The position numbers were made by a program, and so were the translations under genes. From assembly GCA_030603365.1 (NCBI GenBank), contig JAUVXV010000001.1:310001-374000 (forward strand): a stretch of DNA of 64,000 nt. The letters run 5' to 3'. Position 1 is the first letter of the stretch. Every line of letters begins with the position of its first letter. Below are positions 32,576 through 41,403 of the stretch, piece by piece. Origin of the DNA: Candidatus Heimdallarchaeota archaeon. GTDB taxonomy: Archaea > Asgardarchaeota > Heimdallarchaeia > Heimdallarchaeales > Heimdallarchaeaceae. The notes beneath the pieces were generated by a model. That model saw only the letters and a program-made list of their open reading frames with translations. It had not been told where the DNA came from and made no database searches.

Positions 32576-32919
32576 CTCTGAATTCAGCTTTATCCTAACC
32601 CTCTTTTAAACAAATATTTAATATTCCTTTAAGTCAATAGATTTGAAGTATTTTGATTGTTTTTCTAACTCTTTGCACAAAAAATAAGTTATGTTTATAT
32701 ACCAAAAACATGTCTACAAAGTGAACGTTCCGTTGTTAGACTGAGTAAATGAAACTTTGCTAAACAAAAGGTGAAAGACTGCAAATAAAAGGATGACAAC
32801 TAGTACTCCAATTAGAATGAATTGCAAAACTAACAGAAATTAATCTGTATGACAAAAACTTTCGAAGACACACAGAAAATCAACAAGGAACGTTACAAAA
32901 CTAAAAAAAGGTAAAAATA
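32576..32919. other. 344-bp gap, probable promoter and long 5' leader
   Basis: No convincing gene. TTTATATACC at 32694-32703 is a strong TATA candidate, which would give a leader of about 190 bases before the secreted-protein gene at 32920. The leader contains GGTGAAAGACTG at 32770-32781 inside a 40-bp stretch that is nearly repeated at 30058-30099. Its complement reads as a hydrophobic segment (LIGVLVVILLFAVFHLLF). GAACGTTCC at 32722-32730 and GAACGTTAC near 32890 are short related sequences. A 21-codon frame at 32849 has no support. Confidence 0.4.
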
Positions 32920-33222
32920 ATGAAAAAAAGTATAAAGATATTATTACCAATATTGGTATTATCACTTATTCTACCAGTTTTGGTGAATGATGTACAACAA
33001 GTATCTGCTGCACCCTACTACGGTTCAGTTGATTTTAGTGGAACTGTTTATTTGAATTGGTCTAATGAAGAAGTAGGTAGCGTGAAAGTATCGTTGAATG
33101 AAGATGGATCGCCAAAAAGGACAGACTATACGGATTCAAATGGTTACTATGAGTTCACTTGGACTGTAGTTCAATACAAATTTTACTCGATCAGCATAGA
33201 AAAAGATGGTTATAAAGGATAA
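32920..33222 (+). CDS. small secreted protein with carboxypeptidase-regulatory-like fold, probably truncated
   Basis: A 100-residue protein with a signal peptide (residues 1-30) and one beta-sandwich (FSGTVYLNWSNEEVGSVKVS, YTDSNGYYEFTW, FYSISIEKDGYKG). These have the look of a CarboxypepD_reg/Cna-B domain: a G-x-V start, a T-D-x-NG-x-Y-x-F motif and a closing strand. The chain stops right after the GYKG that normally begins the next turn, so the gene may be a cut-off form of a larger surface protein. The next gene starts 36 bp later. Confidence 0.55.
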   Translation: MKKSIKILLPILVLSLILPVLVNDVQQVSAAPYYGSVDFSGTVYLNWSNEEVGSVKVSLNEDGSPKRTDYTDSNGYYEFTWTVVQYKFYSISIEKDGYKG

Positions 33223-33258
33223 AGCATAAAAATCAAGAATATATGGAATAGAATAGAG

Positions 33259-34857
33259 ATGAAAAAAAGATTACAACTTATAAGGAATTTTGGTTATTTT
33301 TGCAGTTTAATATTACTGATTGTTTTTTTTGCAAATTATATGTTTCTATTAAACAGCGAACAAATTTTGGAAAAAGAAACTATATTCCAAACTGATTCAT
33401 TGTATGAAGTTAAACTAACACTGAGTGATCCAATAATCATAATCAATGATCAAGATCTTGAGAGCTTTGGTTTTCAAGGTTCAGGAACTGAAGCAGAACC
33501 TTACCTTATAGAAAATTATCTTATAGATACAGACGATGAATTTGGGATTTTTATTACAAATGTTTCAAAGCATTTCAAAATTCAATATTGTGAGGTTTAT
33601 GCAGGGATATCAGCTATTAGCATAAGTAATTTAACACTAGAAAACATTGAAATTACTAACAATGTTTGTCAAGGTGAGGAATGGTATGGGATTTATATTT
33701 ATTCAACAAATTATGTGGTAATAACCGATAATTGGTGCAGTGGAGGAGCAGCAGGAATTGTTTGTTGGTACTCGAACAGTGAGTTTATTGAGAACAATGA
33801 ATGTTATGACACTGATTTTGGCATAGCTCTTTATGAAACTCATAAGTCCATTATTGGAGATAACTTCTGCTACAATAATAATATTGCAGGAATTCGTATA
33901 ATGTATTCTAGTTATAATAATATCTCAAGAAATACAATTAACATTGCAGGAAAAGGGATTAGTCTTGTAAGTGCTAGTTTTGGGTCAATTCATGAAAATT
34001 TCTGTAATAATACATTTTGGGGGATTTCAGCAGAATATACAAACAGAATATCAATACATGATAATCTATGTATCAGAAGTACTACAGGAATACAATTATG
34101 GCATACAGGAAAAATAAACATTACCCACAATGAATGTTATTCTTGTCACCGAGGAATTTCAGTTGATGATGATTCTGAATCACAGGTTCGAAATAATATC
34201 TGCTATAATAATTCCGAACATGGTATTTATATCAGAACTGGTGAATCAACTCAAGTATCTAATAATTCTCTTTATCTGAACAAATTAACAGGAATTAAGA
34301 ATCTTAGAGGTTCTCCAATTATTGGACTAAACAATTGCAGTATGAACAACATTGGAATACTTATGAGAGATGTTCAATCACTTACACTTTCAAATAATAC
34401 CTGTACATTGAACGTGGATGGAATTGTATTAGAGGAAACAGATTACTCTACTATTTCTTATAATATTCTCCAAGAAAATATAGAATATGGTGTAAAAATC
34501 TGGGATTGGTCAACTTGGAACAAAATACATCACAATTACTTCATCTGCAACAATAGAAATGGTACTGAACATGGTTTTTCTCAAGCTTATGATGAAGGGT
34601 ATAATAACAGATGGTATGAAAGCTCTACAGATGAAGGGAACTATTGGAACGATTATGAAGGGATTGGAGAGTATCAGATTGACGGAAAAGATAACAATAC
34701 CGATCCTTATCCCTTTGAATACTATTTTGAGTGTATAAAAACAGAAACAATAACTGAACCAACAGAAGAATCTTCTTTAAGTCTTCTTACTGTTTTATTA
34801 TCATTCATTGGGACTGCGTCGATTGCTAAAATTCGATATAAAAAAGAAAAGAAATAG
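33259..34857 (+). CDS. surface-anchored right-handed beta-helix protein (NosD-like)
   Basis: A 532-residue protein. It has an N-terminal hydrophobic signal/anchor (residues 10-30), a FGFQGSGTEAEPYLIENYLI opener typical of archaeal NosD-like proteins, then about 15 parallel beta-helix turns (GIYIYSTNYVVITDNWCSGG, GISLVSASFGSIHENFC and so on). The closing motif reads NYWNDYEGIGEYQIDG, DNNTDPYPF. A C-terminal membrane helix and RYKKEKK tail follow (LSLLTVLLSFIGTASIAK). Cysteines recur at the same place in many turns. Such proteins may bind or cleave polysaccharides; no catalytic residues are evident, so adhesion or surface structure is as likely. Confidence 0.75.
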   Translation: MKKRLQLIRNFGYFCSLILLIVFFANYMFLLNSEQILEKETIFQTDSLYEVKLTLSDPIIIINDQDLESFGFQGSGTEAEPYLIENYLIDTDDEFGIFITNVSKHFKIQYCEVYAGISAISISNLTLENIEITNNVCQGEEWYGIYIYSTNYVVITDNWCSGGAAGIVCWYSNSEFIENNECYDTDFGIALYETHKSIIGDNFCYNNNIAGIRIMYSSYNNISRNTINIAGKGISLVSASFGSIHENFCNNTFWGISAEYTNRISIHDNLCIRSTTGIQLWHTGKINITHNECYSCHRGISVDDDSESQVRNNICYNNSEHGIYIRTGESTQVSNNSLYLNKLTGIKNLRGSPIIGLNNCSMNNIGILMRDVQSLTLSNNTCTLNVDGIVLEETDYSTISYNILQENIEYGVKIWDWSTWNKIHHNYFICNNRNGTEHGFSQAYDEGYNNRWYESSTDEGNYWNDYEGIGEYQIDGKDNNTDPYPFEYYFECIKTETITEPTEESSLSLLTVLLSFIGTASIAKIRYKKEKK

Positions 34858-34950
34858 AATAATAGATTCCCTGTCCTAATTCATTTTTTTTCTTAAAACT
34901 CTAGAGATTTTATTATTGAGTATAAATCGAACTATTAATGAATTACCAAG

Positions 34951-34960
34951 CTTTAAATAG
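34951..34960 (+). promoter_or_regulatory. TATA box of the 433-residue unknown gene
   Basis: CTTTAAATAG preceded by AAG lies about 40-49 bp before ATG 35000. The sequence is almost the same as the ESCRT operon promoter at 14651. Confidence 0.4.
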
Positions 34961-34999
34961 GAATTTATCAATCTAATATTTGAGCGTTTAATTCACCGA

Positions 35000-36301
35000 A
35001 TGGACATGCTTGGAATGAATATGATAAACAAATCTGAAATGAACAAAACACTTCTCTTCTACAGTATAGGCATTGTTATGTGCAAGAATCTGGTAAAAAC
35101 ATCATTTGCTGAAGATATATTAACGAAATTTTGGATTTGGGTGAATGCCAAGATAATAAGAAGAGTAATGGAAGAGAAGATGAACGAACTTCCACTATTA
35201 AGAAAACTTTACCAAGAGAAAATGATAAAATTCATACAGCAAAGTGATAAACTGTTACTTATATACGCACCCTATTCTTCCTCTAGTTCTATAAGTTATA
35301 TTAAAGCATTTAATGATGATAATTCAATCTCGTTCTTAGATTTATTCAGAACAACCGATGGTAGAGTACTTGATCTAAATGTGCTTCTAGCAAATCACTA
35401 TGTTAAGATACTAACAGATCCTAATCACAAAATAACGAAAGAATTAAGTAGACTTGAACTAGAAGATGGAGGGACAAATGTCGCACAATTGGCTTTATCA
35501 GCAATAAATTTTTTGAAAGAAAAAACGGGGTATACTTCGCTTTACAAGAAAGAAATGTCAATTGAAGGAATAATCAAAGATATGGGTTTAGATCTGAATA
35601 TTAACGAAGCAGTTGAACAAGGATTAATCAAACGAGATTCAGCAATAGCGCAATATAAGACACTCCATTTATCTTCTGAAGGTGATTTATATAAAGTAAC
35701 TGAAGCAATCAAGAATATCTTCTATTTAGACAGTATCTATAAAGGACTATATACAATTGGAGAAATTGCAAAGGATATGATGAAAAGTGGTTCTAATGGT
35801 GGGTTAAGAGAATCAGATTTGATTGAATTATTTAAAAAAGAAATAAATGGACGAATGACATATGCAATGGGAACTTCAACAATAACTGCTTTTGAGATTA
35901 AGGCACCTGCAATAAAAGTGCTAAGCACAACTACACATTATGATGTGGATATAAAAGAAAAAGATCTAAAGAGTCAACAATTAGCGTTACTTACTAGAGA
36001 TGCGGTCGAACAATATCTGGATACAAAAATACTGATGCCAACATGTTACATAGGAGAGGGGAACATAATAGTAGAGAACATAATGGAATCAATAGTAGCA
36101 TTGCAACTAAAGGAAGCAGCAGTAAGTTGGAAGAGAATAAATGATTTCGAGCAAATAGCACAACTAGTAGGAACAGAAAAGGCATATGAACTAGTGTTTG
36201 GAAAGGGATATAATTATAATCCAACAAAACTGAATAAGAAAAACTGGTTCATGAGGTGGATACATCTGATGGCAGGATATAGTTTCGTAGATCCAAAATA
36301 A
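35000..36301 (+). CDS. hypothetical protein, accessory region
   Basis: A 433-residue, mostly helical soluble protein I do not recognise. It starts with several close methionines (35000, 35006, 35015, 35021), so the exact start is uncertain. Notable segments are FIQQSDKLLLIYAPYSSSSS, HLSSEGDLYKVTEAI and the C-terminal WIHLMAGYSFVDP. There are no clear catalytic motifs. The last 300 bases switch to the purine-rich composition of the LRR gene that follows, while the first part is more like the host. It is 57 bp upstream of the LRR gene and could be co-transcribed with it. Confidence 0.5.
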   Translation: MDMLGMNMINKSEMNKTLLFYSIGIVMCKNLVKTSFAEDILTKFWIWVNAKIIRRVMEEKMNELPLLRKLYQEKMIKFIQQSDKLLLIYAPYSSSSSISYIKAFNDDNSISFLDLFRTTDGRVLDLNVLLANHYVKILTDPNHKITKELSRLELEDGGTNVAQLALSAINFLKEKTGYTSLYKKEMSIEGIIKDMGLDLNINEAVEQGLIKRDSAIAQYKTLHLSSEGDLYKVTEAIKNIFYLDSIYKGLYTIGEIAKDMMKSGSNGGLRESDLIELFKKEINGRMTYAMGTSTITAFEIKAPAIKVLSTTTHYDVDIKEKDLKSQQLALLTRDAVEQYLDTKILMPTCYIGEGNIIVENIMESIVALQLKEAAVSWKRINDFEQIAQLVGTEKAYELVFGKGYNYNPTKLNKKNWFMRWIHLMAGYSFVDPK

Positions 36302-36358
36302 AGAAAAAAGGTAGATTAAAATACCTCTTTTCACATTTATTATTTTAAGGGGATAAGA

Positions 36359-36808
36359 GTGAGAAAAGTAAGAGGGAAAAGAAGTACAGGAGAAGAATAC
36401 ATACAAGAAATTAAAGATACAACAACGCTTGTGAACATGAGTAAATTAGGATTAGTGGAAGTAGATTTAAGAGAACTTGAGGGATTGAAAGAATTATTAT
36501 ATGTTTATCTATGGGAAAATGAATTGGAGGAAGTAGATTTAGAACCATTAAGAAAATGCAAGAAATTGAAAGGGATATATTTACATGGAAATAAAATAAG
36601 AGAGATAGATTTAACTCCGCTGGAGGAGTGTAAAGAGCTGAGGGAAATTGGACTGTCATCAAATAAAATAAGAAAAATAGATTTGAGACCATTAAAGAAA
36701 TGTGAGAAATTGGAGAGCTTGACGCTGTTTTGGAATCCAATAGAAGAGCTGGAGAGAGAAAGTAGGGATATAATGAAAAAATACTACGAAATAATAAAAA
36801 AAGAATGA
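36359..36808 (+). CDS. leucine-rich-repeat protein, intact source of the repeat
   Basis: A 149-residue protein with five LRRs of 23 residues (VDLRELEGLKELLYVYLWEN, IDLTPLEECKELREIGLSSN and so on) and a charged helical end (RESRDIMKKYYEIIKKE). The start is GTG 36359 with AAGGGGAT upstream. From codon 52 onward it is duplicated at 26831-27128. It has no signal peptide. The repeat type, IDL-x-PL-xx-C, is shared with the larger LRR protein at 7045. Role unknown; protein binding is the general role of LRRs. Confidence 0.65.
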   Translation: MRKVRGKRSTGEEYIQEIKDTTTLVNMSKLGLVEVDLRELEGLKELLYVYLWENELEEVDLEPLRKCKKLKGIYLHGNKIREIDLTPLEECKELREIGLSSNKIRKIDLRPLKKCEKLESLTLFWNPIEELERESRDIMKKYYEIIKKE

Positions 36809-36917
36809 AAAAGGGCACAGAGCCCGGCTCCACTCCAAGAATAATGGGCCGAAGGACCCAGAAGAAAGAAATTAAACAGATTGTGAAACTTCAACAGGTT
36901 GCTCTACTAAGAACTCG
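36511..36917. repeat. 407-bp dispersed repeat, copy 2 (partner 26831-27238)
   Basis: This copy sits inside two complete convergent genes, the LRR gene at 36359 and the HTH gene at 36872, so it is the ancestral arrangement. Identity to copy 1 is high, with differences mostly at codon third positions, and the boundaries are sharp. Confidence 0.85.
36813..36825 (-). terminator. intrinsic-type terminator of the HTH gene
   Basis: On the minus strand the hairpin GGGCTCTGTGCCC is followed by TTTTTC. The GGAGTGGAG just before the stem (36826-36836) is the same as before the hairpins at 24381 and 27133. A second small hairpin, GGGCCgaagGACCC on the plus strand, lies at about 36846-36859. The preceding stop is at 36872. 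Confidence 0.5.
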
Positions 36918-37144
36918 AAATTTTCCCTAATACTTGGGTCGAGATAGTAGAAGACCGAACGCATATCTGACAAATTGGACATTTTTTTGAGGATGCCTTT
37001 CTCTAATAATCTTCTTATACCATACCTTACTGTTCTTTCAGGTTGTTCTACTGAACCGAGGATTTGCTTCTGAGTCATAGGACCATTTATGTCTAAGACC
37101 TTAATTATGTCTTCTCCACCACGTGGCAATTTTCGTCTTTTCAT
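36872..37144 (-). CDS. winged-helix regulator (MarR/ArsR-like)
   Basis: A 90-residue DNA-binding protein: GEDIIKVLDINGPMTQKQIL, then EQPERTVRYGIRRLLEKGIL, which is helix-turn-helix followed by the wing (SDMRSVFYYLDP). ATG 37144 is preferred over 37177 because AAGGTGT stands at proper distance. A TATA-like TTATAAAC on the minus strand lies near 37250. Its last 15 codons are copied at 27193. Target unknown. Confidence 0.65.
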   Translation of the reverse strand: MKRRKLPRGGEDIIKVLDINGPMTQKQILGSVEQPERTVRYGIRRLLEKGILKKMSNLSDMRSVFYYLDPSIRENFEFLVEQPVEVSQSV

Positions 37145-37582
37145 TTTTTTACACCTTGATTTTTTAAATCCCTTCAATCAATTTTCATTGACTGTCATGC
37201 TCTTTTGAGCCTTTTTTTGTTGGTGATATCCTCTCCTACCATCTGTCCTTATAAACTTTTGGGAGGTTCAAATACCGCTACTCTACCGTAATTCGGATGA
37301 TTCTATATGTATTATTCATACATATCTCATTATTTCATTTCTTTATGAAATGTTCCGACTCAAAGGTTCTAGTACTAATACTTGTCCTTTTTCACTTATA
37401 TACATTTCTCAAAACAAGGCAAAAAATGAAAATCTTCAACCTATTATTTGTTTTTTTTGCATTTTCAAGTCAATTTGCGAGTTACTACTACTCAATTTTC
37501 ACGTGTAACTCATTCTTTTTTCTTGAGGAAACTAATTCGGTTAATTAGTTAAATTTAAAACCGTTTCATTCTTCTTTATTTT
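37145..37582. other. 438-bp gap without convincing gene
   Basis: Holds the HTH gene promoter (CCTTATAAAC at 37249-37258, usable on the minus strand) and a TATA-like TTAAATTTAAAA at about 37549-37560 for the gene at 37583. A Phe/Leu-rich 83-codon plus-strand frame (37297-37548) has no ribosome site and a composition expected of AT-rich noncoding DNA; I do not count it as a gene. Confidence 0.5.
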
Positions 37583-37990
37583 GTGACTACCTTTAGAAAG
37601 CGAGAACTGCTTCTATATTACGGCGTAGCTTATCTTATTACTGCTGTACTTGAAACCATTTTATTTACCGCAATTATTGGTGATTGGACTTTTATAGATA
37701 TTCTGCTCAATTTCAGTATGTGGGGAATTATTTGGTTGGTGTCATTATTTGCTTATCCTATGTTCTTCTTAGATGTTAATAGATCAAATTTAGCTCTTAG
37801 TCCATATTTATCACTTTTAGGTTACGTTATTATCATCTTAGTTTATTATCTAACTTATAAATTTCATAAAAAGAAAATAGAAGCAAAAACAGAAAAGAAA
37901 TTGACTTTCAATAAACTAATAGATCTTTATTTCCCTGTTGGCAAGAGTACAAAAACCAAATCTAAAGAAACTGAACAATCTTCGAAATAA
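37583..37990 (+). CDS. small membrane protein, three helices
   Basis: A 135-residue protein with three hydrophobic segments (LLYYGVAYLITAVLETILFT, ILLNFSMWGIIWLVSLFAY, LSLLGYVIIILVYYLTY) and a basic C-terminal tail (KFHKKKIEAKTEKK). Start is GTG with a TATA-like sequence about 25-33 bp upstream, which implies a leaderless message. The family is not recognised. Confidence 0.6.
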   Translation: MTTFRKRELLLYYGVAYLITAVLETILFTAIIGDWTFIDILLNFSMWGIIWLVSLFAYPMFFLDVNRSNLALSPYLSLLGYVIIILVYYLTYKFHKKKIEAKTEKKLTFNKLIDLYFPVGKSTKTKSKETEQSSK

Positions 37991-38045
37991 TACTCTCACT
38001 TAGTTACATAGAAATCTTAAATTATACTCTAATTCTCTTAAACTT

Positions 38046-39167
38046 GTGACTCTCAAAATAGGTTTTATTGTAAATCCCATTGCGGGTTTAGGTGGAAAAA
38101 AAGCTTGGAAAGGGACCGACGATATAGATGATGCTTGGAGTTTTTTTGAAGAGGGAGAAAAATATTCTTTTGAAAGAGTAAAAACAGCTATTGAATCTAT
38201 TCCTACTTCTATACCAATAGTTTTTCATTACTGTGGAAATCCAATGGGAGAAGAATTACTAAATCTATTTTCATTTGAAGGAAAAGAAGTTTATCAACCT
38301 AATACAGAAAGGACAACAGCTGAAGATACAAGAAATGCATCCAAAGTTTTTCTAGATTTAAAAGTAGATCTTATTCTATTTGTTGGTGGGGATGGTACTG
38401 CTAGAGATGTTGCTTCTGTAATCGGGGACAAAATACCTGTTCTTGGAATTCCATCTGGAGTCAAGATGTATAGTGGCTGTTTTCTTTATAGACCTCAAGA
38501 TCTTGGTGATATACTTGAAGAGATGTACTTTGGTGATATAACATTTGCACCAGAAGACATAATGGATATAAATGAAGAACTTTTTAGGAAAAATCAGGTT
38601 CAATCCTCATTGTATGGTCACTTATTAGTTCCACAGAAAACTGGATTAATACAAGGTGGAAAAATATCTTCTTCTGTTACAACAATAGAAACATATGAGT
38701 CTATGTCATTAGAGTTAGTTGAAGTATTCGATATTTTAAAAGGAATTGCTATTTTGGGAACTGGAAGTACTGTCTATCATGTTCTAAAATCAATAGGAAT
38801 TGAAAAAACACTGCTTGGTATTGATGTGGCAGAAGATGGTAAAATTATCAAAAAAGATGTGGATGAAGAAACTCTCTTCCAAACTATACTGAACAAAGAT
38901 GTTAGAATGGTTCTTACTCCAATTGGAGGACAGGGTTTCATTTTAGGACGGGGAAATCAACAGATTAGTGCTAGGGTCTTAAATGCTGTAAAAAGTTTAA
39001 AACTGATAATTGTTTCAACTTCAGAAAAGCTTCAAACAATTGATCAACTAGAATTGGATCTTGGTGATCACGTTGAGATTGAGGACATCAAGAATGGTTA
39101 TATTAAGGTATTGACCGAATATCATCAATACAAATTAACTAAGATTACTGCAAATAGTTTGGACTAG
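38046..39167 (+). CDS. ATP-NAD/AcoX-type kinase-like protein
   Basis: A 373-residue protein. The opening IGFIVNPIAGLGGKKAWKGT and the nucleotide-binding VDLILFVGGDGTARDVA are hallmarks of the NAD-kinase/diacylglycerol-kinase superfamily (GGDGT motif). PVLGIPSGVKMYSGCF and TPIGGQGFILGRGNQQIS are typical of the long AcoX/COG3199 branch. The NAD kinase activity itself is not certain, since COG3199 members are largely uncharacterised. GTG start. The last 4 bases overlap the convergent gene at 39164. Confidence 0.75.
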   Translation: MTLKIGFIVNPIAGLGGKKAWKGTDDIDDAWSFFEEGEKYSFERVKTAIESIPTSIPIVFHYCGNPMGEELLNLFSFEGKEVYQPNTERTTAEDTRNASKVFLDLKVDLILFVGGDGTARDVASVIGDKIPVLGIPSGVKMYSGCFLYRPQDLGDILEEMYFGDITFAPEDIMDINEELFRKNQVQSSLYGHLLVPQKTGLIQGGKISSSVTTIETYESMSLELVEVFDILKGIAILGTGSTVYHVLKSIGIEKTLLGIDVAEDGKIIKKDVDEETLFQTILNKDVRMVLTPIGGQGFILGRGNQQISARVLNAVKSLKLIIVSTSEKLQTIDQLELDLGDHVEIEDIKNGYIKVLTEYHQYKLTKITANSLD

Positions 39168-40075
39168 ATTTCATCAAAGAACCGCATTTTGAATTCATGA
39201 ATGTCATCATCATATTCCTTTTTGATTAAATCTGTTGTTACCCGAAATTCTGCAGTTTGAATTGTTTTTCTTAAGTCAGGTATTTTATCGACAACCTCTC
39301 TTTTGTATTTCTCTTTTGCTTCATCGCTTTGAACTTGATTATGAATCATCCCGCTGAAAATTAATGCTTTTTCAATAAGAACAATAGGTGTGAAACAGAC
39401 ATCTAATACTGAAGCACGACTTTCTTCTGAAATACAAACTTTTAGGGCTCGAGCTATATCTGGTAAAATAACTGTGTCAAAAACTAGTGACTGACTCTTA
39501 GGGTTGACCAGGTAATCTAATAATTGTAATATCTGGTTTTTCATTTCAGGACTGAAACTACGAAAGTCCCTTGGTTTGAGTGATAGCATATTAAAATCAT
39601 CATAAGCTAGTGCAACAGTCGTCTCAATACTTGCTTGTTCTAGTGCAGGTTCTTCCGGAACAACATCTTTCTTACCTTTCTTTTCCTTCTTTGATGTTTT
39701 AGGTGGTGTAATATCTTTAGATAAATGGTAAATCTTACGTAAGTCTAGAAAAACACCTCTACCTCTAAATACAAGATTATGGGCTTCACCTGGTTCATAG
39801 ATGTATTTACCTTGTTTCTCAACTACTGCTTGAAAAGAACCATCTTCCCATAGTGGAAAGGTAATCTCATAAGATGCTCTACTAACCTTGTCCCCCTTCT
39901 CACAAACTAAAGCATTTGTTATGTCGTTTGGTAAACCATTTTTCTGACCAATTAATAGCACATTATCTATTCCTTCTCCATATCCTTCATAAACAACAAT
40001 CAATTCCACTTGTTTACCTTCATTAACTGTAACTGAAGACATGTATAAAGGAAAATCATCACTACTATCACTCAT
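39164..40075 (-). CDS. hypothetical protein with beta N-terminus and helical C-terminus
   Basis: A 303-residue soluble protein. Residues 1-110 alternate short strands (SSVTVNEGKQVELIVVYEGY), residues 120-145 are a Lys/Glu/Pro linker (KTSKKEKKGKKDVVPEEP), and residues 150-303 are helical with a conserved-looking MLSLKPRDFRSFSPEMKNQI. ATG 40075 is chosen over GTG 40084; either is possible. I do not recognise the family. It converges with the kinase-like gene. Confidence 0.55.
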   Translation of the reverse strand: MSDSSDDFPLYMSSVTVNEGKQVELIVVYEGYGEGIDNVLLIGQKNGLPNDITNALVCEKGDKVSRASYEITFPLWEDGSFQAVVEKQGKYIYEPGEAHNLVFRGRGVFLDLRKIYHLSKDITPPKTSKKEKKGKKDVVPEEPALEQASIETTVALAYDDFNMLSLKPRDFRSFSPEMKNQILQLLDYLVNPKSQSLVFDTVILPDIARALKVCISEESRASVLDVCFTPIVLIEKALIFSGMIHNQVQSDEAKEKYKREVVDKIPDLRKTIQTAEFRVTTDLIKKEYDDDIHEFKMRFFDEI

Positions 40076-40175
40076 GATACTCACACAACATTCTCTATTT
40101 GCTCAAAAAAGCTTTTCGAAAGTATCGTATATTATTTTATAAACAAAACAAGGAAAAAAAAGGAGTTCTAATATT

Positions 40176-41318
40176 TTAGTGATTATCAAAGAATTCTCTT
40201 AATGTTGAAACGACATAATCAAGAGATTCATCAGTAAGTGATGTAACCATTGGAAGTTCAAAGTGGTTTTGAGCGATGAATTCTGCATTGGGACAGGTAG
40301 TTTTAGAATAGTCTGGATAATCAATAACTCTTGATAAATGCCAGTTACTCAAATCTTTATAACAGGGTTGTTGGTAAGATAAGATACTGTAAATTGTTCT
40401 AGACCCCACATTCTTAGATTTAAGATATTCTATTATCTGCTGTTGAGTCACACCTTCTTTCTGTATTATGGGTGCCATAATATAATCAGAATGTTGATGA
40501 CCAGGAAAAATTTTCTGTAACACAAGTTCATCAAATTCTTTTAGCATCTTTCGATATCTATTTCCATTGTGGTGTCGCTTGGAAAGAATCTCATCTGCTC
40601 TTTCCATTTGGACATTCATTATTGCTCCTGTCATATCTGTAGATCTATAATTATATCCGATTCTGTAGTGCGCATATCCTCCTGCAGGACTTCTCCCATG
40701 ATTCTTGAGACTTTTTACTTTTTCAAATAACTCTTCATTATTGGTAATTACTGCCCCTCCCTCTCCTCCGACTAGATTTTTGGTGCCATAAAATGAAAAG
40801 CAGCCAATTTGACCAAAGTTGCCGACGTGAGTATTGTCTATTAAAGCACCGTGCCCTTGAGCACAGTCCTCTAATACAATTAAGTTGTTATCTTCAGCTA
40901 TATCCATTATAGCCTTCATATCACATGGGTTCCCAAAGATGTGAACAGGCATGATAGCCTCAGTTTTGTCAGTAATCTTATCTTCTATTTTTTCAGGATC
41001 AATGTTGTATGTCTCTTTATCTATATCTGCAAATATGGGTATTGCCCCTGAAAACAAAATAGCATTTGATGAAGCAATAAATGTAAAAGGTGTAGTTATT
41101 ACTTCGTCTTTTGGTCCAATATCTAAGGCTATCATAGCCAAGTGCAATGCACATGTGCCATTTACAGTAACTGTTGAAAATTTTGCTCCGGTGAAATTAG
41201 AGAACTTTTCTTCAAACATCTTTGTATTTTTCCCTTCTATTAGGAATTTGCTTTTTACAACATCTTTAACTGCTTCAATCTCACGTTCTTTGATATCTAC
41301 ATCAACAACTGGTATCAT
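40176..41318 (-). CDS. DegT/DnrJ/EryC1/StrS-type sugar aminotransferase
   Basis: A 380-residue PLP enzyme of the family that transfers an amino group to nucleotide-sugar ketones during synthesis of surface glycans. Landmarks are VTVNGTCALHLAMIALDIGP, EVITTPFTFIASSNAI, EDCAQGHGA and the PLP lysine in FSFYGTKNLVGGEGG, followed by NYRSTDMTGAIMNVQME. ATG 41318 is preferred over GTG 41330. No sugar-biosynthesis genes are adjacent, so the product is unknown; surface-protein glycosylation is a likely use given the many anchored glycosylatable proteins nearby. Confidence 0.88.
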   Translation of the reverse strand: MIPVVDVDIKEREIEAVKDVVKSKFLIEGKNTKMFEEKFSNFTGAKFSTVTVNGTCALHLAMIALDIGPKDEVITTPFTFIASSNAILFSGAIPIFADIDKETYNIDPEKIEDKITDKTEAIMPVHIFGNPCDMKAIMDIAEDNNLIVLEDCAQGHGALIDNTHVGNFGQIGCFSFYGTKNLVGGEGGAVITNNEELFEKVKSLKNHGRSPAGGYAHYRIGYNYRSTDMTGAIMNVQMERADEILSKRHHNGNRYRKMLKEFDELVLQKIFPGHQHSDYIMAPIIQKEGVTQQQIIEYLKSKNVGSRTIYSILSYQQPCYKDLSNWHLSRVIDYPDYSKTTCPNAEFIAQNHFELPMVTSLTDESLDYVVSTLREFFDNH

Positions 41319-41403
41319 TATTTTTCCCACAATTTAAATTAACTGTTTTTGAGTAAATTACAGTAAATTTAAATCCTTATAAAAGTTTTGGTTGTCTCTA
41401 TGT

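Noticed and set aside
30058..32781. GGTGAAAGACTG repeats as a CRISPR array
   Set aside because: Only three copies with irregular spacing of 190 bp and 2.5 kb; no regular spacers and no cas genes.
32849..32914. 21-codon frame just before the secreted-protein gene, as a second precursor peptide
   Set aside because: No ribosome site, no cysteines or core-like features.
37297..37548. 83-codon Phe/Leu-rich plus-strand frame
   Set aside because: No ribosome site or conserved pattern; composition is that of AT-rich noncoding DNA.
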